Shown here: positions 56,226 to 64,000 of the stretch, one piece after another | How the letters are laid out: the number at the start of each line of letters is the position of its first letter | Position numbering within the stretch: position 1 is the stretch's first letter | From: Geodermatophilus obscurus DSM 43160 | GTDB taxonomy: Bacteria; Actinomycetota; Actinomycetes; Mycobacteriales; Geodermatophilaceae | Direction: 5' to 3' | DNA length: 64,000 nt | NCBI RefSeq assembly: GCF_000025345.1 | Contig: NC_013757.1 | Location: forward strand, 4,588,001 to 4,652,000 | Notes under the pieces: model-generated | Databases searched by the model: none | The model's input: only the letters and a program-made list of their open reading frames with translations | What the model was told of the DNA's origin: nothing | Translations under genes and position numbers: made by a program

Positions 56226-57560
56226 TCAGGTGCCGATCGTGGTGGTCGGCACCTGGGACGGGTCGACCTCGGGCTGCGGGGCGCGGCTGACCGAGATCCG
56301 CGCGATCCGCCGTCCGTCGAGCTCCAGGACGGTGAGCGTGCGCCCCTCGACCTCGACGCTGTCGCCGACGACGGGCAGCCGGCCGAGCTCGGCGAGCACG
56401 TAGCCGGCGACGGTCTCGTAGGGCCCCTCGGGCAGCTGCAGGCCGGTCGCCTCGCGGAAGTCGTCGAGGTTGAGCAGCCCGTCGAGCTCCTGCGGGCCGT
56501 CCGGCCGCTCGTCCCCGCCGTCGGCGACGCCCTCGTCGTACTCGTCGTAGATCTCCCCGATGACCTCCTCGATGAGGTCCTCGAGGGTGACGATCCCGTC
56601 GGTGCCGCCGTACTCGTCGACGACGATCGCCAGGTGCTGGTTCTCCCGCCGCATCTCCGACAGCGCGGTGAGGACGCCGGCGGTGCCCGGCAGCCGCTTG
56701 ACCTCGCGGACCAGGTCGCCGACGGTCGCCGCGCGCCCGGCCGGGTGGTTGGGCAGGAACAGGTCGCGGACGTGCACGAAGCCCAGGACGTCGTCCTCGT
56801 CGCGGCCGACGACCGGGTAGCGGGAGTGGCTGGAGTCGTGCACCTGCTTGGCGGCCCGGCTGGCGGTCATCGACGCGTCGAGGAAGTCCACCTCGGTGCG
56901 CGGGGTCATGACCTCGCGCACCTCGCGGTCGCCGGCCCTGAAGACCTCGCCGATGAGCCGGCGCTCGTCGGAACTCAGCGACTCGTGCGCCGTGACCAGG
57001 TCGCGCAGCTCCTCCTGGCTGATCGACTCACCGCTGGCGGTCGGGTCCCCGCCCACCAGCCGGACGAGCAGGTTGGTCGACTTCGACAACAGCCAGATGA
57101 CCGGGCGCGACAGCTTGGCGATCGCGTTGAGCGGCGCGGCGACGAGCAGGGAGAAGCCCTCGGCACGCTGCAGCGCCAGGCGCTTGGGGGTCAGCTCGCC
57201 GACCACCAGGGACAGGTAGCTGATCGCGATGGTGACCAGCACGAAGGCCAGCGGGTCGGCCAGCCCGGCGCGCATGCCGAGGGTGATGAACCACTCGCCG
57301 AGCGGCTGGGACAGCGTGCTGGCACCGAACGCGGCGGAGAAGAAGCCGGCCAGGGTGACGCCGACCTGGACGGCGGCGAGGAAGCGGTTGGGGTCGCTGA
57401 GCAGCCGCTGCACCGCCTGGCCGCGGCGTCCCCCCGACTCGGCCAGCGCGCGCACCTGCGACTCGCGCAGGGACACCAGGGCGATCTCCGCCCCCGAGAA
57501 GACGCCGCCTATCAGGACGAAGACGACGACCATCAGGATGTTGAGCCAGACGTCGCTCAC
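56226..57560 (-). CDS. CNNM/CorC-family transporter (hemolysin-like)
   Basis: A 444-residue membrane protein: an N-terminal CNNM (DUF21) domain with four hydrophobic segments (VSDVWLNILMVVVFVLIGGV start, FSGAEIALVSL, GELTPKRLALQ), a CBS pair (about 205-330: REVMTPRTEVDFLD and VVDEYGGTDGIVTLEDLIEE) and a C-terminal CorC-HlyC domain. Such proteins are linked to Mg/Co export or cation homeostasis; the hemolysin label is historical. GTG 57560 gives the typical start. Divergent from the CAP-domain gene. Confidence 0.9.
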   Translation of the reverse strand: MSDVWLNILMVVVFVLIGGVFSGAEIALVSLRESQVRALAESGGRRGQAVQRLLSDPNRFLAAVQVGVTLAGFFSAAFGASTLSQPLGEWFITLGMRAGLADPLAFVLVTIAISYLSLVVGELTPKRLALQRAEGFSLLVAAPLNAIAKLSRPVIWLLSKSTNLLVRLVGGDPTASGESISQEELRDLVTAHESLSSDERRLIGEVFRAGDREVREVMTPRTEVDFLDASMTASRAAKQVHDSSHSRYPVVGRDEDDVLGFVHVRDLFLPNHPAGRAATVGDLVREVKRLPGTAGVLTALSEMRRENQHLAIVVDEYGGTDGIVTLEDLIEEVIGEIYDEYDEGVADGGDERPDGPQELDGLLNLDDFREATGLQLPEGPYETVAGYVLAELGRLPVVGDSVEVEGRTLTVLELDGRRIARISVSRAPQPEVDPSQVPTTTIGT

Positions 57561-57703
57561 CGGCGGCGTGCTCCTGTCGGGTGGGGCTGGGGGACGACGT
57601 CCATGCTGCCCGCTCGGCCTCCCAGGAGCACCATCCGGGCGACGTCGGTCGGCCCACAGTGACCTCGGCCACACCCCACTGCCGATCACGCTCTGCGTAC
57701 GGC

Positions 57704-57719
57704 TACTCTTGCCAGAGTA
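57704..57719. promoter_or_regulatory. Palindrome TACTCTTGCCAGAGTA, possible operator
   Basis: 6-bp perfect arms with a 4-base spacer in an AT-richer stretch between the divergent CNNM and CAP-domain genes. Position suggests a regulator binding site for the CAP-domain gene. Confidence 0.35.
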
Positions 57720-57757
57720 ACGATTCATGATCTAGCACCTGGTGAGGATCAGCCCTC

Positions 57758-58660
57758 GTGCACCACATGCCGGCGGGTCCGCCGCTCCCTTCCCGCATCG
57801 CCGCCTCGCTCTCCCGGTGGGCTCGTCTCCTCCACCTCCCCCGCCTGGTGCCCCTGCTGCTCGTCGTCGGCGCGGTCGCCGTCGTGACGGTCGGGGCGCC
57901 GATGGTGTCCGGGGCGGTGACCAGCTTCACCGACCCGGTGGCGCTCGAGTCGACCGCGACCTCGACCGGCGCTCCCCCCGCGACGACCGGCACCGGCGGG
58001 TCCTCGTCGTCCTCCCGGGGGTCCGCGGACGGCCCGCTCGTGCGGATGGGCGTCGACGGTGACCCGGCGCCGCAGACCCCCGCGGGAGCACCGGCGACCC
58101 CGTCGGCCGGGACGTCGGCGCCCGTGGCCCCGTCCGTCCCGGCGGCGGAGGTCCCGGAGCCGACGTCCGATTCCGCCGAGGTCCCCGCTGCCGAGGGGGA
58201 GCCCGCCGCCGGGGTCGAGCTCCCCGCCGTCGAGGCGGAGACCGAGCCGGCACCCGTGACGCGCGCGGCCGCCGCGGCAGCCGACCCCACCGCGGAGGCG
58301 GCGGTGCTGGCGCTGGTCAACGAGGCCCGCGCCGACGCCGGCTGCGGCGCCCTCACCGCCGACCCGGCCCTGGCCGCGGTGGCGCGGGCGCACAGCGCGG
58401 ACATGCGCGACCGCGACTACTTCTCGCACACCAGCCCCGAGGGCCTGTCCCCGTTCGACCGCGCCGAGCAGGCCGGCGTCGGCTACTCGCGGGCGGAGAA
58501 CATCGCCTTCGGTCAGTCCGACGCGGCCGCGGTGATGGAGGCCTGGCTGGAGAGCCCGGGCCACCGCGAGAACATCCTCGACTGCGACCTCACGAGGCTC
58601 GGCGTGGGCGTCGCCGAGGGCCCCGGCGGCCCCTGGTGGACCCAGCTCTTCGGCGCCTGA
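57758..58660 (+). CDS. CAP/SCP-domain secreted protein
   Basis: A 300-residue exported protein. An N-terminal hydrophobic segment (about 30-50) acts as signal anchor, followed by ~110 residues rich in Ala, Pro, Glu and Ser, then a C-terminal CAP domain (ALVNEARADAGCGALT, ARAHSADMRDRDYFSHTSPEG, AENIAFGQSD, WLESPGHRENILDCD). The conserved His and Glu of the CAP cavity are in ARAHSADM, DYFSH and AENIAFG. Role unknown; bacterial members are envelope or lipid-binding proteins. GTG 57758 or ATG 57767 may be the start. Confidence 0.85.
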   Translation: MHHMPAGPPLPSRIAASLSRWARLLHLPRLVPLLLVVGAVAVVTVGAPMVSGAVTSFTDPVALESTATSTGAPPATTGTGGSSSSSRGSADGPLVRMGVDGDPAPQTPAGAPATPSAGTSAPVAPSVPAAEVPEPTSDSAEVPAAEGEPAAGVELPAVEAETEPAPVTRAAAAAADPTAEAAVLALVNEARADAGCGALTADPALAAVARAHSADMRDRDYFSHTSPEGLSPFDRAEQAGVGYSRAENIAFGQSDAAAVMEAWLESPGHRENILDCDLTRLGVGVAEGPGGPWWTQLFGA

Positions 58661-58700
58661 CCTCGCGCCGCACGACGCCGCGGTCCCATCCCGTCTCGGC

Positions 58701-58756
58701 GACTGCAGGGCAGTAGGGGTTCCCCGGCCCGTCGGAGCCCCTGCTCCCCCGCAGTT
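58701..58756 (+). terminator. Imperfect hairpin behind the CAP-domain gene
   Basis: GACTGC...AGGGGTTCC pairs with GGAGCCCCT...GCAGTT with several mismatches and a GC-rich loop. It starts 40 bases after the stop. Confidence 0.45.
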
Positions 58757-59256
58757 GCGGCTCTGAGCAGCGCCCGGACCCGGGCCACCAGCGCCTCTGG
58801 CTCGTGCAGGTCGGGAGCAGTCACGTGCAGCACCGTCCACCCGCGGCGACGAGTGCGTTGAGCCGGCGCCGGTCCCGTGCGAGCTGGCCCGGCTCACCGT
58901 GCCAGGCGCGGTCGTACTCGATCGCCACGCGTTGGTCGGGGAAGGCCAGGTCGACGCGCGCCACGAACCGACCGTCCGGATCGCGGACGGTGTGCTGGGG
59001 GACGGCGACGGGACCGGCGAGGGCGAGCACCACCCGCAGCCGCGACTCCTGCGGCGACTCGGCCCGGGCGTCGGCGAGGTCGACGGCGCGCTCGGCCCGT
59101 CGAGCACTCCGGGGCGTCGGCTGCGCGCGGACCGCGGAGCGCAACGCCGGGTGGTCGACGACTCCCCGGGCGAGCAGGACGTCCAGGGCGACCACGCCCT
59201 CCAGCAGCGGCTCGGTGCGTGCGATGTCGAGCGCCGTCCGGAGCGGGGTGGTGCAC
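58753..59256 (-). pseudogene. DUF559-domain protein remnant
   Basis: The minus strand keeps the end of the family's middle region (TTPLRTALDIARTEPLLEGV, ALDVLLARGVVDHPALR) and the DUF559 endonuclease-like core (SPQESRLRVVLALAG, DGRFVARVDLAFPDQRVAIE, YDRAWHGEPGQLARDRRRLN). At about 58840 a missing G shifts the frame: AAGGRCCT-stop is read instead of AAGWTVLHVTAPDLHEPE, which continues in another frame. The N-terminal third (59260-59460) shows only degenerate similarity, so the gene is probably dead. The 59260-59465 stretch otherwise holds nothing I recognise. Confidence 0.72.
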
Positions 59257-59465
59257 GGCCGGCCACGACGACGTCCCGGCCAAGGCACACGCGGCCGTGG
59301 AGGGCGGCGGGGCGGTGGGCCCGGGGCACCGCAGCAGGGTGCCGCGCGACGGGCAGGGTCCGCTGCCGCCGTCCACAAGCAGGCCGACTGCGGGGAACCC
59401 GGGCGTCGTGGCCTCGCTGAGGGACCGACTTCCCTGCAGTGGGTCGTGGACAGCACACAGCACAG

Positions 59466-59501
59466 CAGCGGCCCCCTCACCCGGAGGCGAGGGGGCCGCT
59501 G
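59466..59501 (-). terminator. 13-bp perfect-stem hairpin downstream of icd
   Basis: CAGCGGCCCCCTC (59466-59478) and its exact complement (59489-59501), 10-base loop. With the AGGACCCC repeat at 59506-59563 it fills the space after icd. Confidence 0.75.
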
Positions 59502-59505
59502 TCAG

Positions 59506-59563
59506 GCCCCGTCCAGGGGCTCGCGCGGAGCGGAGCGGGGCGTGAGGAGGACGGGGTCCTACG
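59506..59563 (-). repeat. Post-stop AGGACCCC-type repeat behind icd
   Basis: Minus strand: TGA CGTAGGACCCCGTCCTCC then CACGCCCCGCTCCGC and CCCCTGGACGGGG. Same block order as other copies. Confidence 0.55.
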
Positions 59564-60778
59564 TCAGGCCATGGCCTTCTGCAGGTTCCCGTCGATGGCC
59601 GCCAGGAAGTCCTGGGTGGAGAGCCACGGCTGGTCCTTGCTGATCAGCAGGGCGAGGTCCTTGGTCATCTGGCCGCTCTCGACGGTGTCGATGCAGACCT
59701 TCTCCAGGGTCTCCGCGAAGCGGGTCACCTCGGGCGTGTTGTCAAGCTTGCCGCGGTGGGCCAGGCCCCGGGTCCAGGCGAAGATCGACGCGATCGGGTT
59801 GGTCGAGGTCTCCTTGCCCTGCTGGTGCTGCCGGAAGTGCCGGGTCACCGTGCCGTGGGCGGCCTCGGCCTCGACGGTGCGGCCGTCGGGGCTCATCAGC
59901 ACCGAGGTCATCAGGCCCAGCGAGCCGAAGCCCTGGGCCACGGTGTCGGACTGGACATCGCCGTCGTAGTTCTTGCAGGCCCAGACGTAACCGCCCTCCC
60001 ACTTGAGGGACGCCGCCACCATGTCGTCGATGAGCCGGTGCTCGTAGGTGATCCCGGCCTGCTCGAACTGGTCCTTGAACTCGGACTCGAAGACCTCGGC
60101 GAACAGGTCCTTGAACCGCCCGTCGTAGGCCTTGAGGATCGTGTTCTTGGTCGAGAGGTAGACCGGGTAGCCGCGCTGCAGGCCGTAGTTCATCGAGGCC
60201 CGGGCGAAGTCGCGGATCGACTCGTCGAGGTTGTACATCGCCATCGCGACGCCCCCGCCGGGGGACTGGAACACCTCGTGCTGGATCGGCTCGCCGCCGT
60301 CCTTGGGCTGGAAGGTGATCGTCAGCGTGCCCTCACCGGGGAACCTGAAGTCCGTGGCCCGGTACTGGTCACCGAAGGCGTGACGGCCGACGACGATCGG
60401 CTTGGTCCAGCCCGGCACCAGCCGCGGCACGTTCTGCATGATGATCGGCTCGCGGAAGATCACACCGCCGAGGATGTTGCGGATCGTCCCGTTCGGGGAC
60501 CGCCACATCTTCTTGAGACCGAACTCCTCGACGCGGGCCTCGTCAGGAGTGATCGTCGCGCACTTGACGCCGACGCCGTGGCGCTTGATGGCCTCGGCCG
60601 CGTCGACGGTGATCTGGTCGTCGGTCTCGTCGCGCTTCTCGATGCCCAGGTCGTAGTACTCGAGGTCGACGTCGAGGTACGGGAGGATCAGCTGGTCCTT
60701 GATGAACTGCCAGATGATCCGGGTCATCTCGTCGCCGTCGAGCTCGACGACGGTGCCCTCGACCTTGATCTTGCTCAC
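59564..60778 (-). CDS. icd: NADP-dependent isocitrate dehydrogenase (eukaryotic-like dimeric type)
   Basis: Oxidative decarboxylation of isocitrate to 2-oxoglutarate. The 404-residue protein has [28 protein letters not shown] [14 protein letters not shown] (isocitrate binding), [21 protein letters not shown], and [20 protein letters not shown] with the metal-binding aspartates, matching the dimeric subfamily of mitochondrial/cytosolic IDH rather than the monomeric 740-residue enzyme. GTG 60778 has GAGGAG six bases upstream, provided by a leader repeat like that of accD. Confidence 0.95.
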   Translation of the reverse strand: MSKIKVEGTVVELDGDEMTRIIWQFIKDQLILPYLDVDLEYYDLGIEKRDETDDQITVDAAEAIKRHGVGVKCATITPDEARVEEFGLKKMWRSPNGTIRNILGGVIFREPIIMQNVPRLVPGWTKPIVVGRHAFGDQYRATDFRFPGEGTLTITFQPKDGGEPIQHEVFQSPGGGVAMAMYNLDESIRDFARASMNYGLQRGYPVYLSTKNTILKAYDGRFKDLFAEVFESEFKDQFEQAGITYEHRLIDDMVAASLKWEGGYVWACKNYDGDVQSDTVAQGFGSLGLMTSVLMSPDGRTVEAEAAHGTVTRHFRQHQQGKETSTNPIASIFAWTRGLAHRGKLDNTPEVTRFAETLEKVCIDTVESGQMTKDLALLISKDQPWLSTQDFLAAIDGNLQKAMA

Positions 60779-60790
60779 GCGTTCTCCTCG

Positions 60791-60856
60791 CTAGCGCTCG
60801 TCGGCCGCGTTCGCGGCCGCTGCTCTGTCCACCGGTGCGCTCGCAAGCTCACGCAC
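60791..60856 (-). other. Leader repeat and candidate 21-codon upstream ORF before icd
   Basis: GTG-initiated frame encoding VRELASAPVDRAAAANAADE, R and TAG, closing 12 bases before the icd GTG. It matches the accD leader peptide in pattern (ELASxPxDxAA...ADER) and in DNA (GTGAGCTTGCGAGC, GACGAGCG, GCGAGGAGA), ending in the RBS of the real gene. Supports a shared mobile or selected leader. Confidence 0.5.
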
Positions 60857-60892
60857 TGTGCGTTCTCTTCTCTGCAGCACTGACCGGGACGG

Positions 60893-61846
60893 TCAGAGGT
60901 CGGCCACGTCGGACTGCTTGGCGCGCACGGCCTCGGCCGCCTCGCGCAGCCCGGCGAGCTCGCTCTCGGTCAGGTCGCCCTCGACCACCCGGCGCACCCC
61001 GTCGCGGCCGATCTCGGCCTCGACCCCCAGGTAGACGCCGTTGATGCCGTACTCCCCGTCCACCCAGGCGCACACCGGCATGACCGCACCGGAGTCCTGC
61101 ATGACCGCGCGCGCCATGCGGGCGGCGGCCGCGGAGGGGGCGTAGTAGGCCGAGCCGGTCTTGAGCAGCGCCACGACCTCGGCGCCGCCGTTGCGGGTCC
61201 GGTCGACGAGGTGCTCGATGCGGTCGGCGGGCAGCACGTCGGCCAGCGGCTTGCCGTCGACGGTGCAGCGCGAGGGCACCGGCACCATCGTGTCGCCGTG
61301 CGAGCCTAGGGTCAGCGTGCGCACCGAGCCCACCGGGACGCCGAGCTCCTCGGCGACGTTGTTGGTGAACCGAGCGGTGTCGAGCATGCCGGCCTGGCCC
61401 ATCACCCGGTTCTTGGGGAAACCGGTGGCCAGCTGGGCGAGCGCGGTCATCTCGTCCAGCGGGTTGGAGACCACGATGACGACGGCGTCCGGCGAGGTCT
61501 GCGCGATGTTCTCGGCGACCTGCCGGACGATCTTCGCGTTGGTCTCGATGAGGTCCATCCGGCTCATGCCGGGTTTGCGCGGCAGGCCCGCGGTGATGAC
61601 GACGACGTCGGAGCCCTCGGTGCCCTCGTAGGAGCCGCCGCCGACGCCGACGACCCTGGTCTCGAAGCCCTCGATGGGCCGGGACTGGTTCATGTCGAGG
61701 GCCAGGCCCTCGGGTTTGCCCTCCACGATGTCGGTCAGCACGACCGTCTCGAAGACGTCGTACTCCGCGAGCCGGAGTGCGGTGGTCGAGCCGTAGAAGC
61801 CGGCACCGACGACGGTCACCTTGCCGTTCCTGGGCTGCTCTGCCAT
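60893..61846 (-). CDS. mdh: Malate dehydrogenase (LDH-like)
   Basis: NAD-dependent malate/oxaloacetate interconversion, 317 residues. VTVVGAGFYGSTTAL binds NAD; AGLPRKPGMSRMDL carries the substrate arginines; VVSNPLDEMT and the catalytic His in LTLGSHGDTMVP are clear. The Arg in the active loop and the short sequence fit LDH-like MDH found in many bacteria. ATG 61846 is preferred, with TAGGTT seven bases upstream; the frame extends to a TTG at 61855. Next to icd, both TCA-cycle genes. Confidence 0.95.
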   Translation of the reverse strand: MAEQPRNGKVTVVGAGFYGSTTALRLAEYDVFETVVLTDIVEGKPEGLALDMNQSRPIEGFETRVVGVGGGSYEGTEGSDVVVITAGLPRKPGMSRMDLIETNAKIVRQVAENIAQTSPDAVVIVVSNPLDEMTALAQLATGFPKNRVMGQAGMLDTARFTNNVAEELGVPVGSVRTLTLGSHGDTMVPVPSRCTVDGKPLADVLPADRIEHLVDRTRNGGAEVVALLKTGSAYYAPSAAAARMARAVMQDSGAVMPVCAWVDGEYGINGVYLGVEAEIGRDGVRRVVEGDLTESELAGLREAAEAVRAKQSDVADL

Positions 61847-61853
61847 GGCGGCC

Positions 61854-61859
61854 AACCTA
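61854..61859 (-). promoter_or_regulatory. Putative -10 box TAGGTT of mdh
   Basis: TAGGTT, seven bases (GGCCGCC), ATG 61846 on the minus strand. Confidence 0.45.
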
Positions 61860-61904
61860 TCGCTGGGCGGGGCCCCGCGCCCGGTCGGGGTGCGGCCTCC
61901 TTGC

Positions 61905-62004
61905 AGGTCCCGTCACGAGCCTGCGCGTGGCGGGGGCGGGGGCGGCCACCCTCCAGGGGCCCACCGCTAGCTTGGGAGGGGTGGGGGGAAGGGTGGTCCT
62001 CTGC
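61905..62004 (-). repeat. Post-stop AGGACC-type repeat behind the DUF3017 gene
   Basis: Minus strand: TGA then GCAGAGGACCACCCTTCCCC, later AAGCTAGCGGTGGGCCCCTGG and CACGCGCAGGCTCGTGACGG. A diverged, long copy filling the gap before mdh. Confidence 0.5.
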
Positions 62005-62304
62005 TCAGGCGCCCGGGATCGCCAGCGCGAAGGCGGTCAGCAGGACGCCGACGCCGACCAGCAGGACGACGTCCACCGGCCGGCTGCGGACGGCGAGGAA
62101 ACCGACCCGGCGCAGCGGGAGCAGCAGCCGCAGCAGTCCCCCACCGACCAGGGCCAGCCCGACGACGACCAGCCCTCGCCGCCAGTGCTCGAAGGTGACC
62201 ATCAGCAGCCCGGTGCCCACCGTGAGCAGCACGACCAGCAGCGGCAGCTGCCGCAGCAGACCGGCCAGGAACGGCCGGCGGGTGTAGAGCGGCGGGCGGG
62301 TCAT
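62005..62304 (-). CDS. DUF3017 small membrane protein
   Basis: A 99-residue protein with three hydrophobic segments (LLVVLLTVGTGLLMV, LVVVGLALVGGGLLRLLLP, VVLLVGVGVLLTAFALAI) separated by short basic loops. The pattern and its place directly behind folD match DUF3017, a family conserved in actinomycetes between folD and mdh. Function unknown. The ATG lies two bases after the folD stop. Confidence 0.85.
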   Translation of the reverse strand: MTRPPLYTRRPFLAGLLRQLPLLVVLLTVGTGLLMVTFEHWRRGLVVVGLALVGGGLLRLLLPLRRVGFLAVRSRPVDVVLLVGVGVLLTAFALAIPGA

Positions 62305-62306
62305 GG

Positions 62307-63176
62307 TCAGGCGGACAGGACGTCCGCGGCGGCGGCCCGCTCGGCGGCCAGGACGACGTTCTGCAGCAGCATCGCCCGGGTCATCGGCCCCACCCCGCCC
62401 GGGTTCGGGGCGACGTGACCGGCGACGTCGACGACGTCCGGGGCCACGTCCCCGGCGATCTTGCCGTCGACCCGGCTGACGCCGACGTCGAGGACGGCGG
62501 CGCCCGGCTTGACGACGTCCCGGGTGACCAGGCCGGGGACCCCGGCCGCGGCCACGACGACGTCGGCGCCGCGCAGGTGCGCGGCGAGGTCGCGGGTGCC
62601 GGTGTGGCACAGGGTCACCGTGGCGTTCTCGCTGCGCCGGGTGAGCAGCAGGCCCAGCGGCCGGCCCACGGTGATGCCCCGGCCGACGACGACGACCTCG
62701 GCGCCGGCGATCGGCACGTCGTAGCGGCGCAGCAGCTCGACGATGCCCACCGGCGTGCACGGCAGCGGTCCCGGGACGTTGAGGACGAGCCGGCCGAGGT
62801 TGACCGGGTGCAGGCCGTCGGCGTCCTTGGCGGGGTCCATCCGCTCGAGGACGGCGCTCTCCTCGATGCCCGCGGGCAGCGGCAGCTGGACGATGTAGCC
62901 GGTGCAGGCCGGGTCGGCGTTGAGCTCGTCGACGACGGCGAGGACGTCGGCCTGGGTCGCGGTGGCCGGCAGCTCGCGCTGGATGCTGGCGATGCCGACC
63001 TGCGCGCAGTCCTTGTGCTTGGCGTTGACGTACCAGCGGCTGCCCGGGTCGTCACCGACGAGCAGGGTGCCCAGCTCGGGGCGGTGGCCGGCCGCGGTGA
63101 GGGCGGCGACCCGCTCGGTCAGCTCCGCGCGGATGGCTGCTGCTGTCGCCTTGCCGTCGAGAGTCGTCGCCTGCAC
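62307..63176 (-). CDS. folD: Methylenetetrahydrofolate dehydrogenase / methenyl-THF cyclohydrolase
   Basis: Bifunctional one-carbon enzyme, 289 residues. [22 protein letters not shown] holds the catalytic Tyr/Lys pair (YVNAKHK), GYIVQLPLP and [10 protein letters not shown] the folate site, [17 protein letters not shown] the NADP loop, and [12 protein letters not shown] the C-terminal motif. GTG 63176 (VQATTLDG) follows CAGACT by seven bases. First gene of a folD-DUF3017 operon. Confidence 0.95.
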   Translation of the reverse strand: MQATTLDGKATAAAIRAELTERVAALTAAGHRPELGTLLVGDDPGSRWYVNAKHKDCAQVGIASIQRELPATATQADVLAVVDELNADPACTGYIVQLPLPAGIEESAVLERMDPAKDADGLHPVNLGRLVLNVPGPLPCTPVGIVELLRRYDVPIAGAEVVVVGRGITVGRPLGLLLTRRSENATVTLCHTGTRDLAAHLRGADVVVAAAGVPGLVTRDVVKPGAAVLDVGVSRVDGKIAGDVAPDVVDVAGHVAPNPGGVGPMTRAMLLQNVVLAAERAAAADVLSA

Positions 63177-63183
63177 GGCCGAC

Positions 63184-63189
63184 AGTCTG
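63184..63189 (-). promoter_or_regulatory. Putative -10 box CAGACT of folD
   Basis: CAGACT, seven bases, GTG 63176 on the minus strand. Confidence 0.45.
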
Positions 63190-63275
63190 CCGGAGGGGGG
63201 TCCGGGAGGAGCCACCCCGCCCTAGGCTCGCGGGTGCGGGCGTCTCCCCCGCCCGCGGTTGCGCGAGGAGTGCAC

Positions 63276-63911
63276 ATGAGCGAGCGCGAGCAGACCCCGG
63301 CCGGCGGAGTGCGGGGCCCCGCCGACTGGCGGGAACAGACGATCCCCGGCATCCAGCCGGTGGCCGCCCCGGTGTCGGCCGGCGGCCCCGGCCCCACCCC
63401 CGGTCCGCCGCCACCTCCGGGGTACGCCCCACGCCCGGCCCCGGAGTACTCGACCACGCCGGTCCGGGTGCGGCGCCCGGACAGCCTGGCCAGCCTGCTG
63501 TTGCTCCTGGCCGGCATCGCCGCGGGTGTCAGCCTGCTGCTGCGCTGGCTCCCCGGGAGCGACCTGACCGGCTGGGACCTGGTCCGCCGCGGCTTCGACG
63601 ACGCCGCGGACGGTGGCGTCGCGGCGCTGTTCGACAACGGGTTGTGGCAGCCGATGGCCGTCGTCCTGGGCGGCGCGGTGCTGTTCGTGCTGGGCCTGCT
63701 CGTCGTCCTCCCGGCCCGCTCGCACCGCTTCCTGGGGGTCCTGGCGCTGCTGGTGAGCCTCGTGGCCGGCGCCGGGGTGCTGGTGCCGCTGGCCGACCTC
63801 GGCTGGGACCCCGCCAGGATCGACACGGTGTTCTGGTTCGCCGCCGCCGTCCCGGTGCTCGGCCTGCTCGGCGCGCTGAAGGCCCTGTTGACCGGCCCGC
63901 GCTGGAGGTGA
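63276..63911 (+). CDS. Membrane protein of unknown function
   Basis: A 211-residue protein. The first ~70 residues are hydrophilic and Pro/Gly-rich; then four hydrophobic segments follow (SLASLLLLLAGIAAGVSLLL, AVVLGGAVLFVLGLLVVL, VLALLVSLVAGAGVLVP, FWFAAAVPVLGLLGALKALL). No family recognised. GAGGAG stands five bases before the ATG. Its TGA is followed directly by the convergent stop of the last gene (TGATCA). Confidence 0.72.
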   Translation: MSEREQTPAGGVRGPADWREQTIPGIQPVAAPVSAGGPGPTPGPPPPPGYAPRPAPEYSTTPVRVRRPDSLASLLLLLAGIAAGVSLLLRWLPGSDLTGWDLVRRGFDDAADGGVAALFDNGLWQPMAVVLGGAVLFVLGLLVVLPARSHRFLGVLALLVSLVAGAGVLVPLADLGWDPARIDTVFWFAAAVPVLGLLGALKALLTGPRWR

Positions 63912-64000
63912 TCAGTCGACGACGAGGGCGCCCTGGGCCCGCGCGACCTGGACGGCCTGCACGAGGTCGAGCCGGACGCCGGTCAGCTCGAACGCCCGCC
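63912..64000 (-). CDS. 3' end of an unrecognised gene, cut by the window edge
   Basis: Only the last 28 codons are inside the window (minus strand, stop at 63912-63914). They read RAFELTGVRLDLVQAVQVAR and AQGALVVD. Too short to assign. Convergent with the membrane-protein gene. Confidence 0.45.
   Translation of the reverse strand, partial: RAFELTGVRLDLVQAVQVARAQGALVVD

Noticed and set aside
57561..57757. c-di-AMP (ydaO-type) riboswitch upstream of the CAP-domain gene
   Set aside because: Expected conserved GGGA and pseudoknot blocks were not found by eye.

Overview
The window is about 64 kb of a very GC-rich (roughly 73-75 % G+C by eye) actinobacterial chromosome. Frequent GTG starts, ATGA/GTGA-type overlaps between co-directional genes, a long-chain-type acyl-CoA carboxylase with an epsilon subunit, methylmalonyl-CoA mutase, LGFP repeats and DUF3017 next to folD all fit an actinomycete. 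The overall gene set and style suggest Geodermatophilaceae (Blastococcus/Geodermatophilus/Modestobacter); this assignment is inference, as no rRNA gene is present. I see no tRNA, rRNA, CRISPR, integrase, transposase or phage gene.

Layout. 1-5.4 kb: birA facing an acyl-CoA carboxylase operon (accD, accE, maf, accA3). 5.4-10.7 kb: two tandem paralogous secreted HExxH metalloproteases, one carrying a long LGFP repeat array, the other apparently frameshifted at its C-terminal membrane anchor. 11-18.2 kb: an LpdA-type flavoprotein, a gamma-glutamylcyclotransferase-like protein, and the mutA-mutB-meaB operon, which with the carboxylase gives propionyl-CoA to succinyl-CoA conversion. 18.2-22.3 kb: M20 amidohydrolase, YbdK-type glutamate-cysteine ligase, M16-like peptidase. 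22.4-28.4 kb: purine nucleoside phosphorylase, uronate dehydrogenase-like protein, phosphomannomutase, O-acyltransferase, HAD hydrolase. 28.4-30.2 kb: a two-gene exported-protein cassette (DUF6318-like lipoprotein plus PKD-like protein) with a conspicuous low-GC core, bracketed by two inverted copies of a 68-bp palindromic repeat. 30.2-37.7 kb: oxidoreductase, upp, GNAT, a decayed methyltransferase, deoC, a full aldehyde dehydrogenase followed by a catalytically incomplete half-paralogue, and an acidic duplicated-domain protein. 38-50 kb: DEAD-box helicase, then a nucleoside salvage region (add, ABC-2 exporter, deoA, cdd, nucleoside ABC importer with its BMP lipoprotein). 50-64 kb: DD-carboxypeptidase, YihY/BrkB protein, 2'-5' RNA ligase-like protein, trpS, hisC/pat, galE, CNNM-type transporter, CAP-domain protein, a broken DUF559 gene, icd, mdh, DUF3017, folD, a small membrane protein and the 3' end of an unrecognised gene.

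Functional themes: nucleoside salvage is unusually concentrated (bmp, importer, cdd, deoA, add, deoC, PNP, upp, phosphomannomutase). Central carbon genes (icd, mdh, folD, trpS) are ordinary.

The most interesting signals are non-coding. (1) Two start-proximal leader repeats upstream of accD and icd encode matching small peptides. (2) A TANNNT/CANNNT box sits 5-8 nt before at least eleven start codons, suggesting widespread leaderless transcription. (3) A dispersed AGGACCCC-type repeat family always begins just after a stop codon. (4) The inverted 68-bp palindromic repeats flank the low-GC exported-protein cassette. There are also several perfect 13-25-bp-stem hairpins between genes and at least three probable inactivating lesions (protease anchor, methyltransferase, DUF559 protein).
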